Shown piece after piece: positions 9,367-17,382 of a stretch of DNA of 64,000 nt. The first letter of the stretch is position 1; each line of letters opens with the position of its first letter. The DNA lies in contig NZ_BKZV01000001.1 of NCBI RefSeq assembly GCF_008974285.1, forward strand, positions 1,272,214 through 1,336,213, in the 5' to 3' direction. Below the pieces are notes generated by a model. It searched no databases. It saw only the letters and a list, made by a program, of their open reading frames with translations, and had not been told where the DNA came from. Source of the DNA: Thermogemmatispora aurantia (GTDB lineage: Bacteria; Chloroflexota; Ktedonobacteria; Ktedonobacterales; Ktedonobacteraceae). The position numbers and the translations under genes were made by a program.

Positions 9367-10518
9367 TTAACGATCGACCTCTCCCAGCACAATATCCAGG
9401 CTTCCCAGAATGGCCACGACATCGCTCATCTTATGGCCACGCAGCAATTCGGGCAGGATCTGCAGGTTCACAAAGGAAGGCCCTCGGATCTTGGCCCGCC
9501 ACGGGTATTCACTGCCATCGCTGATAAAGTAGATGCCCAACTCGCCCTTACTGCTCTCAATGGCAAAGTAGGTCTCTCCGCGCGGCGGACGGAGCGCAAT
9601 CGGCGTCCGCGTTGAGATCGGGCCACCCGGAAGCTGATCCATTGCCACCCGCACCAGGCGCAGGCTCTCAGCCATCTCCTGCATCCGCACCCGATAGCGC
9701 GCATAGCAGTCGCCCTCTTGGCGCACCTGGGGATTGACCTTGATTTCCCGATAGGCCATATAGGGACGATTGACTCGCAGGTCCCAATTCACGCCACTGG
9801 CGCGCAGCATCGGACCGGTCAGTCCATAGGCAATGGCTTGCTGGGGATCAACATAACCGACGCCCTGCGTGCGCGCTTCGAAAATCTCGTTTCCCGTGAT
9901 CAGGGTCTCTAGCTCTTGCAGATTCTTCTCGAACTGATTGCACCAGGCTTCACATTGCTGGAGCCAGCCCTTGGGAAAATCATGCAGGACGCCGCCCACG
10001 CGCATATAGTTGACATTAAAGCGGCTCCCTCCCAGGGCTTCAAAGAGCGAGAGAATTCCCTCGCGATCGCGGAAGGTCCATAGAATTGGAGTAAAGGCGC
10101 CCAGGTCGAGCAGATAGGTGCCGATGGCCACCAGATGGCTGGCGATGCGCTGCAGCTCATTGGTGATCAGGCGAATATACTGGGCACGACGCGGCGGCTC
10201 AATGCCCATTAACTGCTCGACTGCCCCCACATAGGCGGTCTCGTTGAGCATCGGTGAGAGATAGTCGGCATTGTCCATATAGCGAATGCCGGCCATCACC
10301 GTGCGATTCTCCAGAATCTTTTCAATGCCACGATGAAGGTAGCCAATAACCGGCGTACAATCCACCACTGTCTCACCCTCCAGGGTGAGAACGAGGCGGA
10401 GAACCCCGTGAGTACTTGGATGCTGCGGCCCCATGTTGAGGATCATCTCCTCGGAGCGCAGCTCACCGGGCGCTACCCCTTCGAGGGGAGGTCTATTTAC
10501 ACCTTGATTGGTCGCCAT
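9367..10518 (-). CDS. nuoD: NADH-quinone oxidoreductase subunit D (49 kDa)
   Basis: Peripheral-arm subunit of complex I that, with NuoB, forms the quinone-reducing site. The product is 383 residues and full length. It shows LNMGPQHPSTHGVLRL (the conserved quinone-site His-rich loop), IGYLHRGIEKI, MDNADYLSPM, and the C-terminal RGPSFVNLQ...DVVAILGSLDIVLGEVDR. The four Cys ligands of ancestral NiFe hydrogenases are absent, as in all NuoD. ATG 10518. It follows a small membrane-protein gene by 271 bases. Because NuoD and NuoB act together, the absence of nuoB from this operon means the partner must be encoded elsewhere. Confidence 0.96.
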   Translation of the reverse strand: MATNQGVNRPPLEGVAPGELRSEEMILNMGPQHPSTHGVLRLVLTLEGETVVDCTPVIGYLHRGIEKILENRTVMAGIRYMDNADYLSPMLNETAYVGAVEQLMGIEPPRRAQYIRLITNELQRIASHLVAIGTYLLDLGAFTPILWTFRDREGILSLFEALGGSRFNVNYMRVGGVLHDFPKGWLQQCEAWCNQFEKNLQELETLITGNEIFEARTQGVGYVDPQQAIAYGLTGPMLRASGVNWDLRVNRPYMAYREIKVNPQVRQEGDCYARYRVRMQEMAESLRLVRVAMDQLPGGPISTRTPIALRPPRGETYFAIESSKGELGIYFISDGSEYPWRAKIRGPSFVNLQILPELLRGHKMSDVVAILGSLDIVLGEVDR

Positions 10519-10789
10519 AGCTTCCTCGCAGCTCTTTGGTCTCGCTCAGCAGGTAGTAGAGGTAGTCAGTGTTCAGTGTCCGCAGCGGGCAAGCATGCGT
10601 GACGCACCACTGACTGTGCTGCACCTATACCTCGGCACGGCTCTCCAGCCGCTGAGGCAGGGTAAACTTCAGTCTTGTCTTCTCGCTGCTAGCTGGCTAG
10701 CTGGCTGACCGATTGACAGGTAGGGCAGCAACCTGACCAGAATGGCAGGCGAGGCGAATCCTGGTACAGGCAGCCACTGGGCAAGCATC
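10519..10789. other. Spacer upstream of nuoD
   Basis: No gene is visible. It contains a short tandem CTAGCTGG-type repeat at about 10687-10708. The same kind of TAGCTGG repetition recurs at 44367-44397. Its role is unknown. Confidence 0.35.
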
Positions 10790-11113
10790 TCAGCGCCGTC
10801 GCTTCCCGGAGAGACGGAAACTGAAGTTGACAGTCCAGAGCAGCGCCAGAAACGCCGCCATTGCAGCGTAGAGTATGCGGTTCGGATCTCGCTGCAAGCT
10901 CACATAAAAGATGATTGCCAGGCACCAGAAGGCCAGCGCCAGAAAGAGAGACCAGAGCAAGCTACGTAACTCGAATGCTGAGCGGGCAGCAAGTGGTCGC
11001 ACCTTTTGTTCTGGCCCCCGCCCTTGTGGTAGCTCGGCGTGCTCAGTGCGCCTGCCGGCCTTCGCTGAGGCTCTGGTTCTGGTTCCTTTGCTGCTCCCCC
11101 TGTTGCTGGCCAT
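10790..11113 (-). CDS. Small two-helix membrane protein inside the nuo operon
   Basis: A 107-residue protein whose ATG (11113-11111) overlaps the TGA of nuoC (11115-11113) by one base, which strongly indicates translational coupling and a real gene. The first 48 residues are polar and rich in Arg, Lys, Gly and Ser. Two membrane helices follow, about 51-71 (LLWSLFLALAFWCLAIIFY) and 79-98, and a basic tail ends GKRRR. By the positive-inside rule both ends face the cytoplasm. It matches no complex I core subunit: it is too short and different in sequence from NuoA, J or K. It may be an accessory or assembly factor of this complex I lineage; this is an inference from position only. Confidence 0.75.
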   Translation of the reverse strand: MASNRGSSKGTRTRASAKAGRRTEHAELPQGRGPEQKVRPLAARSAFELRSLLWSLFLALAFWCLAIIFYVSLQRDPNRILYAAMAAFLALLWTVNFSFRLSGKRRR

Positions 11114-11838
11114 CAGCGAGCCTGGCCCTCCATCGAACCTGAACGCGCCTCTCCTTCTTCCTCTTCGTGCTCGTGAGCATGGGAAGCATGGCCAAAGGTC
11201 GGCGTCCCTGGATGGAGCCGCTCTAGCTTGCCCTGACCAAACTTCTTCTGCACCACATGCTCGACCCCACGCTGCTGATACTGGCCAGCGACCGCCATAT
11301 TGGGATCAACCTGGGTTGTCGCCGGCGGCTTGACTGTCAGAGGCACCTGATGGAAGCTCTTGCGCAGTGGGTACCCCTCAAAGTCGTCATCGAGCAGCAT
11401 GCGTCGCAGATCGGGATGTCCCGTAAAACGGATACCGAACAGATCATAGGTCTCTCGCTCCAGCCAGTTGGCCGTTGGCCAGACCGAAACGACGCTTTCC
11501 ACCTCCGGGTTCTCGGCATCCAGGCGCACTTTGACTTGCAAGAGCGAGCCGCGTGTGGTCGAACGCACATGATAGACCGTTTCCAGGTGGTCAAGCATGT
11601 CGACCCCGGAGATGCAGCTGAGCAGGTCAAAGCCTAGCTGATCGCGGAGAAAGCGACAGACGGCAACCAGATGGGCACGATCAACCTCGATGCCCAGATA
11701 ATTGCCTTTCATCACCCGCGGCACCACCGGCTGGCCGGTGATCTGCGCCAGCGGCGCCAGGTCACGCGTAAGCTCGGCTAGCTCGTCACTGTAGTCGGCG
11801 GCGCTCGGAATCGGCGAAACTCGCGGTACTATATCCAT
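11113..11838 (-). CDS. nuoC: NADH-quinone oxidoreductase subunit C (30 kDa)
   Basis: Peripheral-arm subunit of complex I. The 241-residue product has the family core FDLLSCISGVDM, VVSVWPTANWLERETYDLFGI and FTGHPDLRRMLLDDDFEGYPLRKSF. After the core it continues for about 70 residues to a His/Glu-rich segment (H-A-S-H-A-H-E-H-E-E-E-E) not seen in the usual subunit, which could bind metal or simply be disordered. The start overlaps nuoA by ten bases, and the stop overlaps the next ATG by one base, so nuoA, nuoC and the small membrane gene are tightly coupled. nuoB, which normally sits between nuoA and nuoC, is absent. Confidence 0.95.
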   Translation of the reverse strand: MDIVPRVSPIPSAADYSDELAELTRDLAPLAQITGQPVVPRVMKGNYLGIEVDRAHLVAVCRFLRDQLGFDLLSCISGVDMLDHLETVYHVRSTTRGSLLQVKVRLDAENPEVESVVSVWPTANWLERETYDLFGIRFTGHPDLRRMLLDDDFEGYPLRKSFHQVPLTVKPPATTQVDPNMAVAGQYQQRGVEHVVQKKFGQGKLERLHPGTPTFGHASHAHEHEEEEGEARSGSMEGQAR

Positions 11839-12197
11839 CGGATCACTCCCTTGCGCCAGGCATAGACCAGACCGAGCGCGAGCACAATAATAAAGAAGAG
11901 TATCTCAAAAAAGCCAAAGATACTCAGGCTTTTGAAAAGAACAGCCCAGGTGATAATAAAGACAATATCGACATCGAAGGCAACGAAGAGCAAGGCAAAG
12001 ATATAGAATCCCAGCGGATACTGGACCCAGGCCGAACCGATCGGCACCTCGCCTGACTCATAGGTCTGCAGCTTCTCAGGGGTCCTGCGTCTGGGAGCCA
12101 GCAGATTCGCGACCGTCATCGTGATCAAGACAAAAGTGAAACCAGCGGCCAGCAGAATCGCAGCATAAAGATACCCAGTACTGGTAGTTAGTGACAC
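11829..12197 (-). CDS. nuoA: NADH-quinone oxidoreductase subunit A
   Basis: Small membrane subunit of complex I with three helices, located where the membrane and peripheral arms meet. The 122-residue product has the conserved loop LQTYESGEVPIGSAWVQYPLGFYIFALLFVAFDVDIVFI; its Cys-to-Ser change (YESG rather than YECG) is common in bacteria. The open frame extends 21 codons further, but GTG at 12197 has GGAGGAAGG seven bases upstream and gives the normal family length, so I chose it. It is the first gene of the operon and is driven by a strong promoter at 12263-12291. It overlaps nuoC directly, with no nuoB between them. Confidence 0.94.
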   Translation of the reverse strand: MSLTTSTGYLYAAILLAAGFTFVLITMTVANLLAPRRRTPEKLQTYESGEVPIGSAWVQYPLGFYIFALLFVAFDVDIVFIITWAVLFKSLSIFGFFEILFFIIVLALGLVYAWRKGVIRWI

Positions 12198-12262
12198 ACG
12201 CCTTCCTCCAGCTGTCGGACCCTTCTTTACGAAGGAAAAGAGGGTCAGAAGATGCTGCAAAG

Positions 12263-12291
12263 ATTATAGCACAGGGTTGAACAGGCGACAA
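12263..12291 (-). promoter_or_regulatory. Promoter of the nuo operon with extended -10
   Basis: On the minus strand: TTGTCG (-35, 12291-12286), 17-bp spacer, TATAAT (-10, 12268-12263). TGTGC lies directly before the -10, forming an extended -10 element. The predicted transcript start near 12256 leaves a leader of about 60 bases before the nuoA GTG. Confidence 0.8.
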
Positions 12292-12414
12292 ACAGGCTGA
12301 CTGACTTCACCCTCTCTGACCCAGGAGGGCCAACAGCAGAAAGTAAGCGCCAGGAGCATGCTTCTCTCTCCTGGCGCGCCTCTGCTGCAATCGATCGCCT
12401 CTGCTACTATGCTG

Positions 12415-15117
12415 TCAGCTCTGTGGCAAGGTAGGGAGAGCAAACTGATCAGGTTGAGCAAGAACCTGCAGGCTGGACACGCTCTTTGCCCGCGTCCCTT
12501 CGACGAGCTGTACCACGATGACGGAAATGTTATCCTCGCCACCTCCATCGAGCGCGAGCTGCACCAGATCATCAACGAGCTGCTGAGGATCAGCAGGTTT
12601 GCGCAGCACGGCCTCGATGTGAGGATCACGAGTCATATCCCAGAGACCATCGGAGCAGAGCAAGAGTTTATCGCCGGGCTGCAATTCTTCCCGGAAAGGG
12701 TCAACCTCGACGATTGGCTTCTCTCCCAGGCTCCGATAGATCTGGTTACGCTTCGGATGGGTATAGATATCCTCGGGCTTGATAATGCCCGCTTCTACCA
12801 GGCTGGCAACGACCGAATGATCCTGCGTCACCTTCTTGAGGCCCCTGCCCTCGCGATAGAGATAGGTGCGACTATCACCCACATTGGCAACATAGGCCAC
12901 GGAGCCGACAATCAAAGCTGTGGTCATAGTGGTTCCCATATCAGCATGCTCACGCAGGTTCTGCTCATGGAGAGTCTGATTAGCCGACTGCACTCCCTCT
13001 ACCAGGAGACGCTGGTAATCGTTGTTGCCCAGCTCGTGCTCGCGTAGCAGCGAAGGCAACACATAGTCGACAATGGTTTGAATGGCCAGGCGGCTGGCAT
13101 CCTGCCCATTGGCATGGCCTCCCATACCATCGGCCACGACAAAGAGACCCCAGGGCAGCAGCTGTCCCCCGAGTTGCCTCCCTCCTAGAATGGCAAGCAA
13201 ATTGTCCTCATTCGGCTTATGACGTCGCTTGATACCTGGATCAGTGCGATGACCAACCACCAGCTGAAGGCTCTTCATCCGCTGTCTCCCTCTTATGACC
13301 TGGGTTTTGCCCTCCGATCTGTCTGCGGCGGGGGCAATGATCGCTTGCGTCGGTTGCTCGCTGAGCGGCGGCAAGACAAATGTGGGCTGATCACTGAGCG
13401 AGGGCGATGGGGCGGATTGAGCAGACGCTGGAGGCGCAGAGAAAGCTGCCGCTTGCATCTCGTTCGCCGCAGGCATATCTGGTCCTGGCATCGGTGGCGC
13501 CGACTGAGGAGCTGCTGCCTCCGGCGGCACAAGCGCGCGAAGACGCAGGCCCGAGGTCGAAGGTGACAGCAAAACCCCACATGAGGGACAATACTCAACT
13601 CCTCGACTGACCTGTTGCTTACAGCGCGGACAGTGCAGCACAGTCCCCGGTCCAGCTGTTGTCATCGCTGCCGCCGCTCTTTCATCCCTCTCCACCGGGC
13701 TCTGCTGTAGCCTCGCAGCAGGGGCCGCCACTGGCGGCTGCGCCTGGAGGGTCCTGACTCGTTGACGCTGACGCTCCGCTTCTAGATCCGCCTGGCGCTT
13801 GGCTTCCTCCTCTTCTTTGCGGAAGCGCTCCAGCTCCTTGCGCCTCCTGACGCGCCCCACGGTGAGGGTGATGAAGAGCAGAATCAGTACCAGAAGCAGT
13901 AAACCAACTAAGCCCCCCCAGACAAGGAGCGGGAGACCTGCGAAGCTGCCCTCGCTGCCTGCTTCTTGGGGCTGCGCCTGACCAGTGGCCTGAGTCTGCA
14001 GACGCTGATTAATCAGCTGCAGGAATTGCTGGGCTCCACGGAGCTGGTTCTGGCTGAGGGTGAGGGCTTGCTGAAACTCTGCTTTGGCCTGCTGATACTG
14101 GCTACGATAATAGTCCTCAACGCCGCTCCGCCAGTGAGGGAGGAGCAGATTAGTCGGCGCCGCTAGCAGGTTGAAGCCACGTAGCAGAACATCGACTTGA
14201 CTGGCGTCACTGGCCTCGCCGCTGAGAAGTTGCAAGCCGACTACCTGACCAGCCTGGTTGACGATTGGCATACCCGCCTCCTGTAGCTCACCAGGAGTCG
14301 AGGTGGCAGTGTTTACAGGTCGCTCCTGCCCCCCAACCAGCTCGGGGATGAGAAAGTTCGGCGCTTGGCTGGCTTGAGTCGGCGGGGCACCGCTGGCATC
14401 AGTCAGCTCCAGTCCAAAGGTCGTCGCCTGCCCCACCGAGGATAGCGATGCCAGGTCTGCATAAGGTAGCACATAGGCGCTATGGAAAGGAACAAGCACT
14501 AGAGCATGGGCGCAATTGCTCAGTGCTATCGGGCAGCTACTGCCACCGTTTGGGAGCAACTGGCCACGATTCGAACAGCTCAGCGGAGAGCCAGCGCAGG
14601 TAATGTGGGTTAACAGGGTCCCCAGACCGGTCGAGCTACTATAGATATCAATCGAGGTCAATTGATCTGGGAGGTTGCCGGTGCTGCCGCTATTGCCACA
14701 GAGGCGCTGCCTGCTCACCAGGTCTCCGTCGGTTAAGACCCACGCGTTCAGGTCATCTGCTCCCCGCGGCTGCCAGCTTCTGACAAGTACTCCTAAGCCT
14801 GTACACTGAGTGCCCGGTAGACTCAGCGGCACCGGCTCATCGGACACACTTCCCTCCGAGGTAGACATGAGGGGCAGCTGACCGCTGCTCGCGTGGCCGG
14901 GACTATAGGTCACTAGCAAACGTACCACTGCTGCCCCTACAAGGTCCAGCACCTGACTTTTCCCGACGTCGACACCCCCGCCTCCAGGAGCAGCGACTGC
15001 AGCAACAGGCCACAGGAGCTGTAAGGCGATGAGAAGCGCGCCAAGCAAGGGGCCAAGCACGGTTGACAGCAGGCCGATGTTTTTCCTTTCCGCGGAACAG
15101 AGCTGATACGTACTCAT
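12415..15117 (-). CDS. Transmembrane PP2C phosphatase with an inactive trypsin-like outer domain
   Basis: A 900-residue multidomain protein. It has a signal or anchor helix (about 14-44), an outer domain (57-317), a membrane helix (about 394-420), a charged coiled coil (422-457) and a zinc ribbon (C496-x2-C499, C510-x2-C513). A Pro/Ser linker and a PP2C phosphatase domain (616-872) follow. The PP2C metal-binding motifs are intact: R-H-K-P-N-E-D, DGMGGH, NVGDSR, CSDGLWD and GGEDN. It should dephosphorylate Ser/Thr in the cytoplasm. The outer domain has a trypsin-like layout (GLGVLVR...WVLTDGDLV and AGMPIVNQAGQVVGLQ). However, the positions expected for the catalytic His and Ser read Asp and Ala-Gly-Met, so it is probably a sensor pseudo-protease. 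ATG 15117 has GGGAGAAA upstream. ATG 15180, overlapping the kinase stop, is the alternative. Confidence 0.85.
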   Translation of the reverse strand: MSTYQLCSAERKNIGLLSTVLGPLLGALLIALQLLWPVAAVAAPGGGGVDVGKSQVLDLVGAAVVRLLVTYSPGHASSGQLPLMSTSEGSVSDEPVPLSLPGTQCTGLGVLVRSWQPRGADDLNAWVLTDGDLVSRQRLCGNSGSTGNLPDQLTSIDIYSSSTGLGTLLTHITCAGSPLSCSNRGQLLPNGGSSCPIALSNCAHALVLVPFHSAYVLPYADLASLSSVGQATTFGLELTDASGAPPTQASQAPNFLIPELVGGQERPVNTATSTPGELQEAGMPIVNQAGQVVGLQLLSGEASDASQVDVLLRGFNLLAAPTNLLLPHWRSGVEDYYRSQYQQAKAEFQQALTLSQNQLRGAQQFLQLINQRLQTQATGQAQPQEAGSEGSFAGLPLLVWGGLVGLLLLVLILLFITLTVGRVRRRKELERFRKEEEEAKRQADLEAERQRQRVRTLQAQPPVAAPAARLQQSPVERDERAAAAMTTAGPGTVLHCPRCKQQVSRGVEYCPSCGVLLSPSTSGLRLRALVPPEAAAPQSAPPMPGPDMPAANEMQAAAFSAPPASAQSAPSPSLSDQPTFVLPPLSEQPTQAIIAPAADRSEGKTQVIRGRQRMKSLQLVVGHRTDPGIKRRHKPNEDNLLAILGGRQLGGQLLPWGLFVVADGMGGHANGQDASRLAIQTIVDYVLPSLLREHELGNNDYQRLLVEGVQSANQTLHEQNLREHADMGTTMTTALIVGSVAYVANVGDSRTYLYREGRGLKKVTQDHSVVASLVEAGIIKPEDIYTHPKRNQIYRSLGEKPIVEVDPFREELQPGDKLLLCSDGLWDMTRDPHIEAVLRKPADPQQLVDDLVQLALDGGGEDNISVIVVQLVEGTRAKSVSSLQVLAQPDQFALPTLPQS

Positions 15118-15176
15118 CGGCACTTTCTCCCTTACATCCAAAGCTGACGAAATGCGCCGAAGGAGCAAATAGTTTC

Positions 15177-16976
15177 TCATCGTCCTAACCTGGCTTGCAG
15201 GCGCTGTAACATGGCCTGAGCCGCCTGATTGGTGGGCATAGCCCCAACAACATAGCGGCACTCACGCAGGGCATCACCGAGCTTGTTCTCCCGCTCATAG
15301 ACCTGGCTCAGGAGAAAGCGCGTCTGATGATCAGCGGGATTAATAATCAGGACCTGCACAAAGCTCCGCTCCGCTAGCGACAGCTGATTGAGTCGCCAGG
15401 CTAGTTGGCCAATCTCATAGTGCAAAGCGGCGAGCAGAGTCGGAACTTTGGGAGTCAGTCGCAGAGCCTCTTGGAACTCTCGTAGGGCGGGCTCCAGCTG
15501 ATTCAGCCGCTCGTAGCACTGCGCAAGGCGCTGATGGGCTTCGAAATCGTTGGGATTCAGACGCAGAGACTGAGTGTAGGCCGTAATGGCATCGCCAGGG
15601 CGCATGAGAATAAAATGGTAGACATCGCCAACCAGCTTATGCGTCTCAGCATCATTGGGATTGAGCTGGACTGAACGGTTGTAGGCTTGAATCGCCCGCT
15701 GGGGATCAGGCGGCTGGCGACGCGCGAAAACCTGCCCAAAGATCTTATGGACCAGGGCATTGTTTGGCTCCAGAGCATAAGCCTGCTGGACAGCAGCATA
15801 AGCTGCCTCGATGCGCCCGGCCTGCAGCTGGGCTTGCGCCGTGAGAATGAATTGCCCAGCTGGGCCAGTGGTACCACCGACTGGCAGGGCTACCTGCCGC
15901 GGCGTTGCAGGCGAGGCTGCTACTGTTGGCGGCACGCTGCTCGTCAACGGAGGCACAACCTTGATCGGCGGCAGGCTCAAAATCGCCCGTTCCATCTCCG
16001 CAGCACTCGACCAGCGCTGCTCTACATTAGGCGAAAGCGCCTTCATGATGACTTGCTCGAACTCGGGCGAGACATCAGGGCGCAAGCTTCTTAGCGGTGG
16101 GAACGAGAAGATCGTCGGCCTATTGTTGGCCGCATCGTGATGCGTCAGGAGACGATGCAACGTTGCCCCCAACGCATAAATGTCGCTGCGTGGTTCCGGC
16201 ATCCCATGCAGCTGCTCCGGCGGCGCATAGCCAATGGTCATGATGATCGTGGCCTGGCGCTGCGACTGGAAGGTACGCGCAATTCCAAAGTCTATCAGCT
16301 TGATCTCATCGCGGTCCGTGACCATGACGTTCGAAGGCTTCAGATCACGGAAGATAATCGGCGGATTTTGGCGATGCAGGTAGCTCAAAACATTGCAGAT
16401 CTGCTGCGCCCAGCTCCTGGCACGCGCCTCGGGTACCCCCCGCGCCCCGTTGACTCCCACGACATTCCCCTCCTCCTCCAGCACTTTGGCCAACGTGCGC
16501 CCTTTAATGAAGTCCATCACCAGATAATGGCGCCCCTCTTCCACAAAGAAGTCGCGTACGCGCGGGATACAGGGATGATTCAAATCAAGCAACAGGGTTG
16601 CCTCTCGTTTGAACCACTCGACTGCCTGGTTCCGCTCCACCTCGCTCTGAAAATCGTCCAGCATTTCTTTGACCGCACAGGGACGCTCAAAGCGCAGATC
16701 GATCGCGCGATACACAGCTCCCATACCGCCCGCCGCCACCAGGTGCTCAATTTTATAGCGTCCATTCGACAGCAAGACCCCAGGGCTGAGGCGTATGACC
16801 CCAGCCCCCGCTGCCTGTGATCCAACACTCGCCGGCGTCACACTACCCGCGCCAACCGCCGCTGGAGCTTCCGGCGGCGGAGGCAACCGGGGTCCGCTCT
16901 CGCCTTGCCAACTTGAAGGTGTTGCGGCATTCCCGGCAGACACGACTTCTCTGGGATCGGAGTGATTGCTAGCCAT
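15177..16976 (-). CDS. Serine/threonine protein kinase with TPR repeats
   Basis: A 599-residue soluble Hanks-type kinase. After a Pro/Ala-rich N-terminus, the kinase domain spans about 74-335. It has the Gly-rich loop AAGGMGAVY, Lys103 in C-A-V-K-E, the catalytic loop F-R-D-L-K-P-S-N (Asp211, Asn216), D-F-G at 229-231 and A-P-P-E at 251-254. The catalytic Asp is preceded by Phe-Arg rather than His-Arg, a common bacterial variant. Residues from about 385 to the end form five or more TPR units for protein binding. No membrane helix is seen. The gene precedes and is coupled to the PP2C gene, so the two likely form a kinase/phosphatase switch. ATG 16976 has AAGGAAAG just upstream. Confidence 0.93.
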   Translation of the reverse strand: MASNHSDPREVVSAGNAATPSSWQGESGPRLPPPPEAPAAVGAGSVTPASVGSQAAGAGVIRLSPGVLLSNGRYKIEHLVAAGGMGAVYRAIDLRFERPCAVKEMLDDFQSEVERNQAVEWFKREATLLLDLNHPCIPRVRDFFVEEGRHYLVMDFIKGRTLAKVLEEEGNVVGVNGARGVPEARARSWAQQICNVLSYLHRQNPPIIFRDLKPSNVMVTDRDEIKLIDFGIARTFQSQRQATIIMTIGYAPPEQLHGMPEPRSDIYALGATLHRLLTHHDAANNRPTIFSFPPLRSLRPDVSPEFEQVIMKALSPNVEQRWSSAAEMERAILSLPPIKVVPPLTSSVPPTVAASPATPRQVALPVGGTTGPAGQFILTAQAQLQAGRIEAAYAAVQQAYALEPNNALVHKIFGQVFARRQPPDPQRAIQAYNRSVQLNPNDAETHKLVGDVYHFILMRPGDAITAYTQSLRLNPNDFEAHQRLAQCYERLNQLEPALREFQEALRLTPKVPTLLAALHYEIGQLAWRLNQLSLAERSFVQVLIINPADHQTRFLLSQVYERENKLGDALRECRYVVGAMPTNQAAQAMLQRLQARLGR

Positions 16977-17382
16977 CTTTCCTTACACCGCTTCTTGATG
17001 CAGCCCTGAATTCTCCTAAGAGGCTCGTCCCTGGCCCTGTCTCTTTTACAGCGACGTCCTCATACCCGCTCTTCCACTTACCGCACTGTTCTCCCACCTT
17101 TGTGATGCTCGCCATCTCATCTTCCGGGCTTGCCCCCTCCCTGGACCCGCTTCTCCCTCCTTAGCCTGCCAGCTCTGGCTTCCTGGTTTTCCAGGAAAAA
17201 CGCTCGCTCGTTGCTCATGGTGCTGGGCGCATTATAGCACATTTTCATTGAACAGGAAGTGAGCTATCGTACTATCTCGAAGTGAACCCAGCCTAACTCA
17301 GCCTCCCCGTGGCACGGCAGGCCCACCCAGGCCCACCCCGCACGAGGCAGGCTGAGCTATCCGCAGCTCTTGAGACTGCACC
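16977..17382. other. Kinase upstream region
   Basis: No gene is seen in these 406 bases. They carry the kinase promoter at 17231-17239 and, beyond it, the untranslated 3' side of hisD (G/C-rich, with short inverted segments but no classic terminator). Confidence 0.5.
17231..17239 (-). promoter_or_regulatory. Extended -10 promoter of the kinase/phosphatase operon
   Basis: The minus strand reads TGTGC-TATAAT, with the consensus -10 at 17236-17231 and TGC before it. The -35 region is weak (CTTCCT at 17-bp spacing), as is usual for extended -10 promoters. The leader to the kinase ATG would be about 245 bases, long enough to hold RNA-level control. Confidence 0.7.

Noticed and set aside
12399..12411. 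Plus-strand TGC-TACTAT resembling an extended -10 near the end of the PP2C gene
   Set aside because: No -35, no gene downstream on that strand, and it lies antisense to the phosphatase gene; probably chance.
16137..16820. 227-codon frame antisense to the kinase gene
   Set aside because: A shadow of the kinase coding sequence; no motifs.
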